From positions 1,314,699-1,378,698 of the forward strand of contig NC_064041.1 of NCBI RefSeq assembly GCF_932526225.1: 64,000 nt of DNA, in the 5' to 3' direction. Below, in pieces: positions 36,901-47,804 of the stretch (its first letter is position 1; each line of letters begins with the position of its first letter). The position numbers and the translations under genes are program-made. Source of the stretch: Nematostella vectensis (Eukaryota > Cnidaria > Anthozoa > Actiniaria > Edwardsiidae). Under the pieces are notes generated by a model that was given only the letters and a program-made list of their open reading frames with translations, made no database searches and was not told the DNA's origin.

Positions 36901-39900
36901 CTTAGTCCTCTTTCCTTCAGATCCTCCTACCTACATTACCTGTTAATCCTGTTTCCTCCAGATCCTCCTACACACATAACCTGTTAATCCTGTTTCCTTC
37001 AAATCCTCCTGCACACATAACCTGTTAATCCTCTTTCCTTCAGATCCTCCTATACATATTACCATTTCATACTCTTCAGATTCTCCTACACACATTACCT
37101 GTAAATCTTCTTTTCTTCAGATCCTCCTACACACATAACCTGTTAATCCTGTTTCCTTTAAATCCTCCTACACACATTACCTCTTAGTCCTCTTTCCTTC
37201 AGATTCTCCTACACACGTTACCTGTTAATCCTGTTTCCTCCAAATCCTCCTGCACACATTACCTGTTAATCCTCTTTCCTCCAGATTCTCCTACACACAT
37301 TACCTGTTAATCCTCTTTCCTCCAGATCCTCCTACACACATTACCTGTTAATCCTGTTTCCTCCAGATCCTCCTAAAAACATTACCTGTCAATCCTCTTC
37401 TGATCCTCCTACATACACACATAACTTGTTAATCCTGTTTTCTTCAGATTCTCCTCAGGCTGCTGGTGCGGCGCCTCCTGCTTCACAAGGGGGTGGGGGT
37501 GGGGGTCTCATGAAGCGGTGGTTCTCCACATCGAAACCAAACGTTGCTGCCACGACTGAAGAAGGTACAGCTCTGATTGCATCTGTATTTTGTTTATACA
37601 AAGTGTCTACATGGCTGACAGCCGGCCAAAGTATTCAAACACTTGCCACAGCTGGCAGTCTATAACTTATGTTATTTTAGTTAACCATACCTTAATAAAA
37701 CTATTATATTTTGATAAAGGATTACTTTGCGAATGACAAGAATCTTTTGCATCTGAAAATTGATTAATTCGCACACAAGCAATCATAAATAAATGACAAT
37801 GCAAAATACTACTTTCCCAGAAAAAGAAAGTGTTGTAGATAGAGCTAGAAATACATTAAACAAAGTTTGTAGACTGATAGCCATTTGGTGTTTCAATACC
37901 TTGTCATGCTAACTCGAAAAAACTTACCCTCAGAACCGTGCTTATGGGCTGCTTATAGATGTTCAAAATAAAAGCAATACAACTAAATACATTCCTTACG
38001 ATAAAAGCCGCTGTTAAATATCTAACGAACATTGGACCCTTTATAGCGGTAATAGTTAAAGTGAATGATACATTTCGGGCTTAATGGTCGGTTTATTGAG
38101 ATATAAAATACATTGGTTGAATGACCATTGTTTTGTGACTTTGGCAAGTAACCGCTTAATAGAGGTGGTCACTTTATTGAAGTATAGTATAGTGTTTGAA
38201 AGACCAATATTTTTTACTTTGAAAAGTGGCCTTTAAGCAATGGTGGTCACTTAACTGAGGGGCGTAACAAAGTGTTTGAATGACCAATTCTTTGGGAAGC
38301 GGAAGCGTGCCACTATAGATGTGAAACTAATAATATGACTCCTTTAACCTTTTTAGTGATCCCACGGCAGCCTTCATCATCGTCCGCGAACATCGAGGAG
38401 TTTGTTCCTGGTGACAACTTAGACTCTGGCTTCCTAGACGATAGGTCAGCTAAACAAGATAAAACCAATAAGACAAGGAAAGCAACAGTGGAGAAAGTTG
38501 ACGTAGCGGAAACTCCAAGCGAATCTAGCGACGATAGTGACAGGTATTAAAGAGCCTCTGCCACGCCACATCTTGTCATCGTAGGATACTATCTATCCTA
38601 TCTATCCTAGCTATCCTATCTATCCTATCTATCCTAGTGATCCTAGCTATCCTATCTATCCTATCTATCCTAGCTATCCTATCTATCCTATCTATCCTAT
38701 CTATCCTAGCTATCCTAGCTATCCTATCTATCCTAGCTATCCTAGCTATCCTATCTATCCTAGCTATCCTATCTATCCTAGCTATCCTATCTATCCTAGC
38801 TATCCTAGCTATCTTATCTATCCTAGCTATCCTATCTATCCTAGCTATCCTAGCTAAAGAGTGGAGCCGTTTTATTGTAAGGTGGATTGGACTTCATATC
38901 GATTCAAGTGGATTAGTTCGCTAGTGAAATGAATATCTCTAGCAGTAGCGGATCGAGGGGGAGGATTAAAGGGGGTTAAACCCCCTTTGGTCCTATCTAT
39001 CCTAGCTATCCTAGCTATCCTAGCTATCCTAGCTATCCTATCTATCCTAGCTACCCTAGCTATCCTAGCTATCCTATCTATCCTAGCTATCCTATCTATC
39101 CTAGCTATCCTATCTATCCTAGCTAACTTATCTATCCTAGCTATCCTATCTATCTTAGCTATCCTATCTATCCTAGCTATCCTAGCTAAAGAGTGGAGCC
39201 GTTTTATTGTAAGGTGGATTGGACTTCATATCGATTCAAGTGGATTAGTTCGCTAGTGAAATGAATATCTCTAGCAGTAGCGGATCAAGGGGGAGGATTA
39301 TAGGGGGTTAAACCCCCTTTGGTCCTATCTATCCTAGCTATCCTAGCTATCCTATCTATCCTAGCTATCCTATCTATCCTAGCTATCCTAGCTATCCTAG
39401 CTATCCTAGCTATCCTAGCTATCCTATCTATCCTAGCTATCCTATCTATCCTAGCTATCCTATCTATCCTAGCTATCCTATCTATCCTAGCTATCCTAGC
39501 TATCCTAGCTAAAGAGTGGAGCCGTTTTATTGTAAGGTGGATTGGACTTCATATCGATTCAAGTGGATTAGTTCGCTAGTGAAATGAATATCTCTAGCAG
39601 TAGCGGATCGAGGGGGAGGATTAAAGGGGGTTAAACCCCCTTTGGTCCTATCTATCCTAGCTATCCTATCTATCCTAGCTATCCTAGCTATCCTAGCTAT
39701 CCTAGCTATCCTATCTATCCTATCTATCCTAGCTATCCTATCTATCCTAGCTATCCTATCTATCCTATCTATCCTATCTATCCTATCTATCCTATGTATC
39801 CCTGCTATCCTAGCTATCCTATCTATCCTAGCTATCCTAGAAATCCTAGCTATCCTATCTATCCTAGCTATCCTATCTATCCTAGCTATCCTATCTATCC

Positions 39901-42900
39901 TATCTATCCTATCTATCCTAGCTATCCTAGCTATCCTATCTATCCTAGCTATCCTAGCTATCCTAGCTATTCCATCTATCCTAGCTATTCCATCTATCCT
40001 ATCTATCCTAGCTATCCTATCTATCCTAGCTATCCTAGCTATCCTATCTATCCTATCTATCCTAGCTATCCTATCTATCCTAGCTATCCTATCTATCCTA
40101 GCTATCCTAGCTATCCTATCTATCCTAGCTATCCTATCTATCCTAGCTATCCTATCTATCCTAGCTATCCTAGCTATCTTATCTATCCTAGCTATCCTAT
40201 CTATCCTAGCTATCCTAGCTAAAGAGTGGAGCCGTTTTATTGTAAGGTGGATTGGACTTCATATCGATTCAAGTGGATTAGTTCGCTAGTGAAATGAATA
40301 TCTCTAGCAGTAGCGGATCGAGGGGGAGGATTAAAGGGGGTTAAACCCCCTTTGGTCCTATCTATCCTAGCTATCCTAGCTATCCTAGCTATCCTAGCTA
40401 TCCTATCTATCCTAGCTACCCTAGCTATCCTAGCTATCCTATCTATCCTAGCTATCCTATCTATCCTAGCTATCCTATCTATCCTAGCTAACTTATCTAT
40501 CCTAGCTATCCTATCTATCTTAGCTATCCTATCTATCCTAGCTATCCTAGCTAAAGAGTGGAGCCGTTTTATTGTAAGGTGGATTGGACTTCATATCGAT
40601 TCAAGTGGATTAGTTCGCTAGTGAAATGAATATCTCTAGCAGTAGCGGATCGAGGGGGAGGATTATAGGGGGTTAAACCCCCTTTGGTCCTATCTATCCT
40701 AGCTATCCTAGCTATCCTATCTATCCTAGCTATCCTATCTATCCTAGCTATCCTAGCTATCCTAGCTATCCTAGCTATCCTAGCTATCCTAGCTATCCTA
40801 TCTATCCTAGCTATCCTATCTATCCTAGCTATCCTATCTATCCTAGCTATCCTAGCTATCCTAGCTAAAGAGTGGAGCCGTTTTATTGTAAGGTGGATTG
40901 GACTTCATATCGATTCAAGTGGATTAGTTCGCTAGTGAAATGAATATCTCTAGCAGTAGCGGATCGAGGGGGAGGATTAAAGGGGGTTAAACCCCCTTTG
41001 GTCCTATCTATCCTAGCTATCCTATCTATCCTAGCTATCCTAGCTATCCTAGCTATCCTAGCTATCCTAGCTATCCTAGCTATCCTAGCTATCCTATCTA
41101 TCCTATCTATCCTAGCTATCCTATCTATCCTATCTATCCTAGCTATCCTATCTATCCTAGCTATCCTATCTATCCTATCTATCCTATCTATCCTATCTAT
41201 CCTATGTATCCCTGCTATCCTAGCTATCCTATCTATCCTAGCTATCCTAGAAATCCTAGCTATCCTATCTATCCTAGCTATCCTATCTATCCTAGCTATC
41301 CTATCTATCCTATCTATCCTATCTATCCTAGCTATCCTAGCTATCCTATCTATCCTAGCTATCCTAGCTATCCTAGCTATTCCATCTATCCTAGCTATTC
41401 CATCTATCCTATCTATCCTAGCTATCCTATCTATCCTAGCTATCCTAGCTATCCTATCTATCCTATCTATCCTAGCTATCCTATCTATCCTAGCTATCCT
41501 ATCTATCCTAGCTATCCTAGCTATCCTATCTATCCTAGCTATCCTATCTATCCTATCTATCCTATCTATCCTAGCTATCCTATCTATCCTAGCTATCCTA
41601 TCTATCCTAGCTATCCTAGCTATCCTAGCTATCCTAGCTATCCTATCCATCCTATCTATCCTATCTATCCTATCTATCCTAGCTATCCTATCTATCCTAG
41701 CTATCCTAGCTATCCTATCTATCCTATCTATCCTAGCTATCCTAGCTATCCTATCTATCCTAGCTATCCTATCTATCCTAGCTATCCTATCTATCCTAGC
41801 TATCCTATCTATCCTAGCTATCCTATCTATCCTATCTATCCTAGCTATCCTATCTATCCTAGCTATCCTAGCTAAAGAGTGGAGCCGTTTTATTGTAAGG
41901 TGGATTGGACTTCATATCGATTCAAGTGGATTAGTTCGCTAGTGAAATGAATATCTCTAGCAGTAGCGGATCGAGGGGGAGGATTAAAGGGGGTTAAACC
42001 CCCCTTTGGTCTATCTGCCAAAGGAAATTGATATGTAAAAAAGATGCCATAAAGCGTTCCTCTAAGCTTCACACTAACTTAAACTAAGAAAATAGAGAAG
42101 TTAGAGTACCACAATAAAATGAAAATAGAATTCCTTCTTTGGAAACACCCTGATTGGTGCTAATTTTAACGATAAAACCTTCTTACGTATTTGTGTCTGT
42201 GTGCGTCAGAAGGCCAAATGGCAAATAATTACCCCCCCCCCCCCCCCCCCTTGTCACTGAATCAACCCCCCTCCAGCTAAACTAGATCCGTCCCTGAAAT
42301 AGACTCGTCACAACTCGTCACACAAGCCGGCCCGTGACTTGCTAAGAATAGCGTATCATGATTACTGTATTTTTCTTTTATTTCCAGTGATTCGAACCCA
42401 AGAAATCCGATGGTCGCGGGTTTTGCTGAAGACCTATCATCAGATGAAGACAGACCTGCTGTGCCACCCATCCCAAATGGGAATATTAAAAACGATACAA
42501 GCGATAGAATAATGCCAAACAGATCAAATCCGGTCAAACCAGTTGTAGCGGACGTGGTTCTGACTTCGAGTGAAGAGGAGGAAGAGGAACCAGCTCCAGC
42601 TGTGACCCCTATACCTAAGGTGGGCTTGCATTTCGTATGCCGTTATATACCGGAAACCTTATGGTAAAAATGATAGTTAGAGCTACAAAGTATTAGAAGT
42701 GTACATAATAAGGACTGAAAATCGCTTCATCGTGAGCACACTTTTAAGTAAGTTTGATTAACTTTAAGGAACTAGTTGCTTGATTATGTTCTTCTTTTTC
42801 TTAGTCTTGTCTTCTACTTTTCTCCTTTTTTTTCTTCCTCTAAAAACACCCTCTTCTCTGTTGCATCCTTCTTTTATCAACTCTCTTTTATACCTCCTTA

Positions 42901-45900
42901 TAATCACCGTTTTCCGCCTCCTATTCCTAATCCTCCACTTCCTACTGTTTCCTTCTGCTTATCGTCCCCCACCCCACCTGTCAACACTATTCCAACTGTT
43001 CCCATTTTTTGTAGCGATCCACCCCACCCTCACATAACAAACCTGCGGCGCTAAGACTTGACACAAAAGGAGCGCAGGCAGCATCTGCAAAGCGCGCCAC
43101 AGACGAGGATGACCTTGGCATGGATGACTGGCTCAATTCGCCTGAGCTGGAACCACAGGTAACCCAATCATTTGTTTGTTGATCCCCTTTAAAGCGGCAA
43201 TCGCACCAATTTACTTCCTGTGGGCTGACGGAAACCTCAACCGACAAGAGACAAAACAATCTATTAGAATCCGCGATATTTAGCAGGACATCCGGTCGAA
43301 ATAACAGTCACATTATCAAAGAAACTTCCAAAAAACACACTTTTTTAACAATTTTTAAATATTTTTCGTGATTTTGTTACGTAAAGTAAGCTGGTGACAT
43401 TGCCCTTCTCAATATTTAAAGACAAATAATTAAACGTTATTGCCACTTTAGTAAGCCCTTCTCAATATTTAAAGACAAATAATTAAATGTTATTGCCACT
43501 TTAGTAAGCCCTTCTCAATATTTAAAGACAAATAATTAAACGTTATCTCAAAGATACATCTTATGGTTTATTTACTGAATTCAGTCGAAAGTATCACAAA
43601 AGACCCCCAAATCATCACAATTGGTATTTTCATAAGATAGCAGAATGGCGGCCGACAAAGGTTCTTCAAGTCACACAGTGAAAGGAAAAACAAACCTTGT
43701 TCTGGTCTTTGTTTGTGTTCAGGGCTCACACTTCGGTAAATTCCAATACTAATTTAGATGTTCGTTGATGCGTTTCATAGAAAAATGTTTATTTTTTATT
43801 TTCAGATTCCATTTGCGTCAGAACCACAGTATACCGTAAGGTCTGTAAAATCAACAGTGTATCGCACGTGACAATACTTCACCCCCCCTACTCCCCCCCT
43901 CCCCCCACCCACCCACCCACACACACACATCACGAATCAAATGATCTTCTTTCTTATCTATCTTGTCTTCATAGGAAAGTGGACCTGGATAGCCCGGAGC
44001 CCCAGCATCAACCGTCATCAATCTCGGTAGACGAGTGGGCCATGTTCATGAGTGAGCAACTCAGCACTTCAGGCAAAAAACGTAAGTCTTAACGTAGGTC
44101 GTCACTCACCTTAGAGCCTCACACCACCGAGTGAGCAACTCAGCACTTCAGGCAAAAAACGTAAGTCTAAACGTAGGTCGTCACTCACCTTAGAGCCTCA
44201 CACCACCGAGTGAGCAACTTAGCACTTCAGGCAAAAAACAGGCATAAAAGTCTAAACATAAGTCGTCACTTAGATTCTAGCACTGCCGAAAACTTGAAAG
44301 AGCAACGGGTGAATGCTGATGGCTTGGCCCCTTATTTAAAGCCTTTGACTGGCAATCCTTTGACAGCCAGGGTCGCCACAACATCAAACGGAGTGTCAAG
44401 TAAGGCGAATAGAGCGGGAAAACAGGAGACAAGATATGTAAACACAAAATTGACACAACAGGCTTTTCAGTTGCAAATCTAGCTTGTACATGACGTTTGC
44501 CGTTGGCAACGCTAGAGGTTGAAACGTCATTATTCTTTGGATGACCGAAAAAGCAAAAAATATCTATCAGGGATTCTTCATGCTAGCTTGCCTCCTTCCT
44601 CAAACGGCGAATTGTTAAGTAAACCGCGGCTTACAGAAATCTCATGATACTACCCCTAATGGCGAATTGTTGAGTAAACCGTGGCCCACGGGAAACGCAT
44701 GACTCTGCCCCCTTAAAGCCGCATTGTCACCAGTTTACTTCCGGTCGATTACGTAAAAATATTTAATGATTTTAAACGGAAAACGCAAAAATATTTCAAA
44801 ATATTGAAAACAGTGTGTCTATTGGAAGTTTCTTTGAGGATGTGATCGATAATTTAGAGCGGATGGCCTGTTAAATATCTCGGATTCTAATAGATTCTTT
44901 TGTTTTTTTTAACGGTTGAGGTTTCCGTCGGACCTCCGGAAGTAAACTGGTAGAAATGCGGCTTTAATAGCCCTATTTCTAGTTCCACTATGACCGCTGG
45001 ACTTACAGACTAAGGACGCATAAATACAGTGTAAGCCTCGACTTCATGCGCATACCAGCGAGAATCCTCTGGAACTTGGAATAAAACAATGCAAAAACCT
45101 GTGAATACTTCATGATTTCGCTGGTATTTGCAATCGATTCAATTGAAACCGAGGCTTGCACTGTATTTATGCGCCCTCTGTGCCTATGACCAGCAGGCAC
45201 AGTGGAACTCGAAACTGGACTATTGATAGCTTCCATCTCCTCTAATAGTGAATTGTTGAGTACACCATGGATCACGGAAAAAAAAACTCATGACATTTCC
45301 CCTTAAACTGATAGCTTTCGTCTCTCCTCTAATGGCCGATTGTTGAGTAAACGGTGGCACACGGAAGTCTCATGACACCACCCTTTTAATTGATAGCTTC
45401 CGTCTTTCCTGTAATTCCGGATTGTTGAGTAAACCGTTGCACATGGAAAACTCGTAGCGTAGACCCTCTGATCACGCTTAAAAATTCAAAGAAGAACCGA
45501 AATAAAGGTTATAATAAGCAACGTTTCATTGAACTGATCGATGTATCGTATCTTTTCGTCAGATTCTACGAAAGAGCCCAAAGACGACGGCAGCGACTCA
45601 GGTCAGTATTTATGGCTTACTATCTACGGCTCGTTTGTTTGATCACTGAGATAATAAACGTTCTACGGACACAGCTTACGGTTCCTAAAAGGGATATGTT
45701 AAAATAAGAATTCAAAAAATGTATTAATAATGTTGACAGGAATCAATAACTCATTGAAAGTGGCTTTCTATTTTTTTCAGAAAAAGAAGCCAAAGTTAAA
45801 AGACACAAGGAACATAAGGTATGTGCTGATTACCATATTATTGGTTGCTATGGTGAATGATGCTATTATGAGTGTTGTCACCCTTACTAGGAACATGTAA

Positions 45901-46567
45901 TTGTTTAAAAGATTTCTATGGTGATAGTTTCCATGGTAACGTTTTTTTATGGTGATGGTTTCCTTAGCGATGATTTCTATGGTTTCCTATTGATGGTTTT
46001 ATGGCAATAGTTTCCTTAGCAATAATTTCTATGTTGTCTATGGTGCTGGTTTCCTTAGCGATGGTTTCCTTAAGGATGGTTTCTTTGAGGATGATTTCCT
46101 AATTGATGATTTCTATGGTGATGGTTTTCTTAGCGATAGTTTCTATGGTGATGGTTTCCTTTGTGATGGTTTTTATGTCGATGCTTTCCTTAGCGATGAT
46201 TTTTATGATGATGGTTTTGCTTTGTCTTGGTTTCTATGGTGATGATTTCCCTAGCGATGATTTCTATGGGGGACAGCTTCTATGGTGACCGTCTTAGGTT
46301 GATGCTTTCTATGGTGATGATTACATTTTCCATTAATAGAGCGGAGAGAAACCAAAGAGCAAAAGCAAACACAAAAAGTCCAAAGATAAGGAGGAACACA
46401 AGGAGAAACGCCGGTCCAGACATAAAGACAACGACTCGGCTAAGGAGCACCGCAAGAGCCGAGACGAAGAAGGAGACAAGAAAAAGAAATCGAGCAAGCA
46501 TAAGCACAGTAAACGGCGCGGCACTGAGTCGGGCCCTAGTGAAGGGGTCACATATGAAGAGCTTTAA
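24951..46567 (+). CDS. RABL6: Rab-like protein 6 (RABL6/PARF), complete, 21 coding exons, 695 aa
   Basis: Exons: 24951-25077, 25475-25581, 25910-25937, 26713-26760, 26891-26934, 27456-27553, 27985-28048, 28430-28506, 28837-28942, 29377-29424, 29501-29556, 30352-30509, 37448-37564, 38357-38543, 42388-42619, 43015-43158, 43806-43840, 43975-44081, 45563-45601, 45781-45818, 46340-46567. All have AG/GT borders, and the total is 2088 nt in one frame. The N-terminus [18 protein letters not shown] leads into the P-loop GDRNTGKT (49-56), [10 protein letters not shown] (95-104, replacing the Rab WDTAGQ box), NRRD (174-177, NKxD-like) and ESSMKN (209-214). It then has the RABL6 marks [29 protein letters not shown], a Lys/His-rich tail and the terminal YEEL. 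Human RABL6 is 729 residues with the same order. It is an atypical GTPase linked to nuclear and cell-cycle roles in mammals. The weakest border is exon 17 (donor GTCTGT). Confidence 0.95.
24998..25255 (+). repeat. 129-bp tandem duplication of RABL6 exon 1 3' part plus donor
   Basis: Two copies (24998-25126 and 25127-25255), apparently identical. Each holds 80 nt of exon 1, the donor AACA|GTAAGT and 49 nt of intron. 129 is a multiple of three, so the frame reads through both. The second copy has no strong acceptor of its own; 'aatatgtaag' is a weak one. It is either a genuine intron-1 duplication or an allele or assembly duplication. Confidence 0.95.
27036..27313 (+). repeat. Duplicated 58-bp segment in RABL6 intron 5
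   Basis: attttggaccttggaatttt...gctacagtag occurs at 27036-27093 and again at 27256-27313, offset 220 bp, with one visible difference. The sequence between the copies is not repeated. Confidence 0.85.
29640..30110. repeat. GT-rich degenerate minisatellite in RABL6 intron 11
   Basis: ggtgaggtgtg / ttggggtgggg motifs with longer recurring blocks (about 29840-29900 and 29910-29975). The minus-strand His/Thr/Pro-rich ORF here ([12 protein letters not shown]...) is a shadow of the repeat. Confidence 0.9.
30474..34850 (+). repeat. 40-bp array made of RABL6 exon 12 end plus its 5' splice site, about 109 copies
   Basis: The unit is ctagcagtgctagtagcac + ggtaaagccag|gtgggtaccac. The true exon 12 end (30479-30509, ...GCAGTGCTAGTAGCACGGCAAAGCCAG|GTGGGTACC) is the first unit; all later ones are intronic. 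Nearly every unit keeps CCAG|GTGGGT, a good donor. Two units are shortened near 32640 and 33710. Blocks of identical variant order recur (about 32655-33170 and 33180-33700). In the exon frame the first intronic unit reads KPGGYH then TAG (30521-30523). Confidence 0.97.
35264..37447 (+). repeat. 41-bp array made of RABL6 exon 13 acceptor, about 25 copies, split by a LINE
   Basis: The unit is cctgttaatcctgtttccttcag|atcctcctacacacatta. The genuine exon 13 border at 37447/37448 is cttgttaatcctgttttcttcag|ATTCTCCTCAGG, so each unit carries the branch/pyrimidine tract, AG and about 8 nt of exon start. Copies occupy about 35264-35415 and 36569-37447, and the LINE fragment separates the two parts. 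Reading the upstream units in exon phase gives DPPTHITC then stop. Confidence 0.93.
35416..36568 (+). mobile_element. 5'-truncated LINE (CR1/Jockey-like RT tail) in RABL6 intron 12
   Basis: One uninterrupted frame from about 35416 to 36329 encodes [16 protein letters not shown], the catalytic FADD box, KTNFVIF, YLGVVID, and a long C-terminal extension ending KTSILENY. It is followed by a 240-bp 3' UTR ending ggtataaataaagttatattgcc. The 5' part (endonuclease, early RT) is missing, as expected of incomplete reverse transcription. The open frame suggests a fairly young copy. It is on the same strand as RABL6 and interrupts the acceptor-derived array, so it inserted after that array formed. Confidence 0.9.
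37935..38330. repeat. Degenerate 85-95-bp repeat (ggtcactttattgaag motif), about 3-4 copies
   Basis: Diverged tandem copies around 'gtggtcacttaa', 'tgtttgaatgaccaat' and 'tttgggaagcgg', in the intron before exon 14. Confidence 0.75.
38583..41876. repeat. 9-bp CTATCCTA(G/T) array with seven embedded copies of a 139-bp spacer, in RABL6 intron 14
   Basis: Runs of CTATCCTAG and CTATCCTAT alternate. A spacer starting ctaaagagtggagccg and ending ttaaaccccctttggtc recurs at about 38854, 39186, 39509, 40219, 40551, 40865 and 41872 (the last ends the array near 42010). A block of about 1365 bp is duplicated: 38987 matches 40352, 39319 matches 40684, and 39642 matches 40998. Long [15 protein letters not shown] and RIARIDRI frames on both strands are translations of the repeat and not proteins. 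Confidence 0.96.
42011..42387. other. Remainder of RABL6 intron 14
   Basis: Unique intronic sequence with a poly-C run near 42231-42250 and a transposon-end-like phrase (ctagatccgtccctgaa) near 42283. It ends at acceptor TTTCCAG 42387. Confidence 0.5.
43397..43548. repeat. 53-bp tandem repeat, about 2.8 copies, RABL6 intron 16
   Basis: cccttctcaatatttaaag...attgccactttagtaag is repeated three times with one or two differences. Confidence 0.92.
44049..44250 (+). repeat. About 80-bp triplication of RABL6 exon 18 end plus donor
   Basis: gagtgagcaactcagcactt + caggcaaaaaac|gtaagtc occurs as the true exon end (44049-44081), then at about 44128-44160 and about 44207-44240. The second copy keeps donor AAAAAC|GTAAGT. 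In the third it is changed to AAAAACAGGCATAAAAGTC. It is the same kind of junction duplication as in introns 1 and 12. Confidence 0.93.
44600..45450. repeat. Dispersed copies of an 'aattgttgagtaaaccg' block in RABL6 intron 18
   Basis: Five diverged copies of ggcgaattgttgagtaaacc with 'acggaaa(t)ctcatgac' lie near 44608, 44660, 45248, 45337 and 45418. An inverted pair of about 100 bp is also visible: 'gcctcgacttcatgcgcata...ccagcgagaat' at about 45030 against its complement around 45110-45170. Confidence 0.75.
45920..46330. repeat. Degenerate 'tttctatggtgatggtttccttagcgatga' repeat, RABL6 intron 20
   Basis: About 15-30-bp periodic units of gatggtttccttagcgatga. The [14 protein letters not shown]-type ORF is an artefact. 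Confidence 0.9.
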
Positions 46568-46962
46568 AATCACCGTGAAATCGTTACATACAATATAAAC
46601 AATTCTTTGAGAACGTGAATTGGAACTAGGAGAATAGGTTCCATATAAGAACTATGAAAATGAAAAAGTATTTCTATGTAGGGAAGGTTTGGAACAGGTG
46701 AAATGGAATCAGGAAATAGATTTATTATTAAAGAGCATGAAACTATGTCGAAACAAGAATTTGAGAAGGGAAATGGGTTTCTGATTTGGTTTGATGAAAC
46801 GATAACACTGTAAAAAAGAGGTAAAAGTGAACTTGAATCAAGTGAGGAAAGATAGCTTGAATCAGGAAGTAGGTTTTGTGTTAGTAACTAGGAAACCATT
46901 ACTCCATGCAGGGGAGTATTTAAGCCCGGAGGCGGGTAGCTTGGAAGAGATTTTAACCCACA

Positions 46963-47430
46963 ATTGTAAACTGCCTTCGACAGAAACTTGAGTCAGTGGG
47001 AGCCAAATCTCCCCTATTTTCATTTGGTCAAAACCACCTCTCAGCAAAACGCCGATCCACCCCTGTTATCTGATTTTAACCCACAGCTGAAGTTGATGAA
47101 ATTAGAATAAAAACATAAAAAAATTACCTGAATGTGCATTTGAATCAGATAAAGGCTTCAATAAAAAGATTTGGTCGTTTGGAGCTCCGCTTTAAGGCAA
47201 TGCCTAAATCTATATATTATGCATTTGATCGATTGTAAACTGCCTTCGACAGGAACTTGAGTCAGTGGGAGCCAAATCTCCCCTATTTTTATTTGGTCAA
47301 AACCACCTCTCAGCAAAACGCCGATCCACCCCTGTTATCTGATTTTAACCCACAGCTGAAGTTGATGAAACTAGAATAACAACACAAAAAATTGCCTGAA
47401 TGTGCATTTGAATCAGATAAAGGCTTCATC
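46963..47430. repeat. About 200-bp direct repeat pair, offset 269 bp, downstream of RABL6
   Basis: attgtaaactgccttcgaca...cagataaaggcttca occurs at about 46963-47161 and about 47232-47429 with few differences (for example aaattagaat versus aaactagaat). No protein similarity was recognised. It may be a transposon fragment or a local duplication. The 46568-46962 flank holds the RABL6 3' UTR, with no other gene seen. Confidence 0.9.
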
Positions 47431-47804
47431 AAAAATGGCCGTACATAAAAAACCTAGTTAACTCATTCTCTCTTGCATCGCTCTTAACCTGCCTTGAGAG
47501 GGATATTGAGACGAGGCGGATGAAGAGCCTATATAATAAACAATATTCACCCATTAGCGAATCTGGAATGTGAAGTAGCGAATCTGTAATGTCAATGCAT
47601 ACATGTTCCACCAATCCCAAATGTCTCCTCTAATTGGCTCTCAGAAATTAAGCGGATTAAGAGTTCTTGGAAGGGCTTAGAAGAAAATGCAGCATTTCCT
47701 TTTTGGGGATGCATATGCCCCAAATCAATTCAAATGGTAGCGGAGCTCCCACGCGGCGCGAAGCGCGGATCCCCATAACCTAAGAAAAAGTGGTTAACAA
47801 AACA
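47431..47804. other. No gene seen
   Basis: Unique sequence, with no exon or RNA gene recognised. It runs up to a (gtcc)n tract (gtccgtccgtccgtccgtcc at about 47848-47867). Confidence 0.45.

Noticed and set aside
38637-41942. [18 protein letters not shown] and RIARIDRI proteins, up to 314 codons
   Set aside because: The 9-bp unit is a multiple of three and has stop-free frames on both strands. The shared [22 protein letters not shown] ending is the 139-bp spacer.
42776-43054. 92- and 85-codon frames in the pyrimidine-rich stretch before RABL6 exon 16
   Set aside because: They are the polypyrimidine region of intron 15. The exon itself begins at 43015 in the RABL6 frame.
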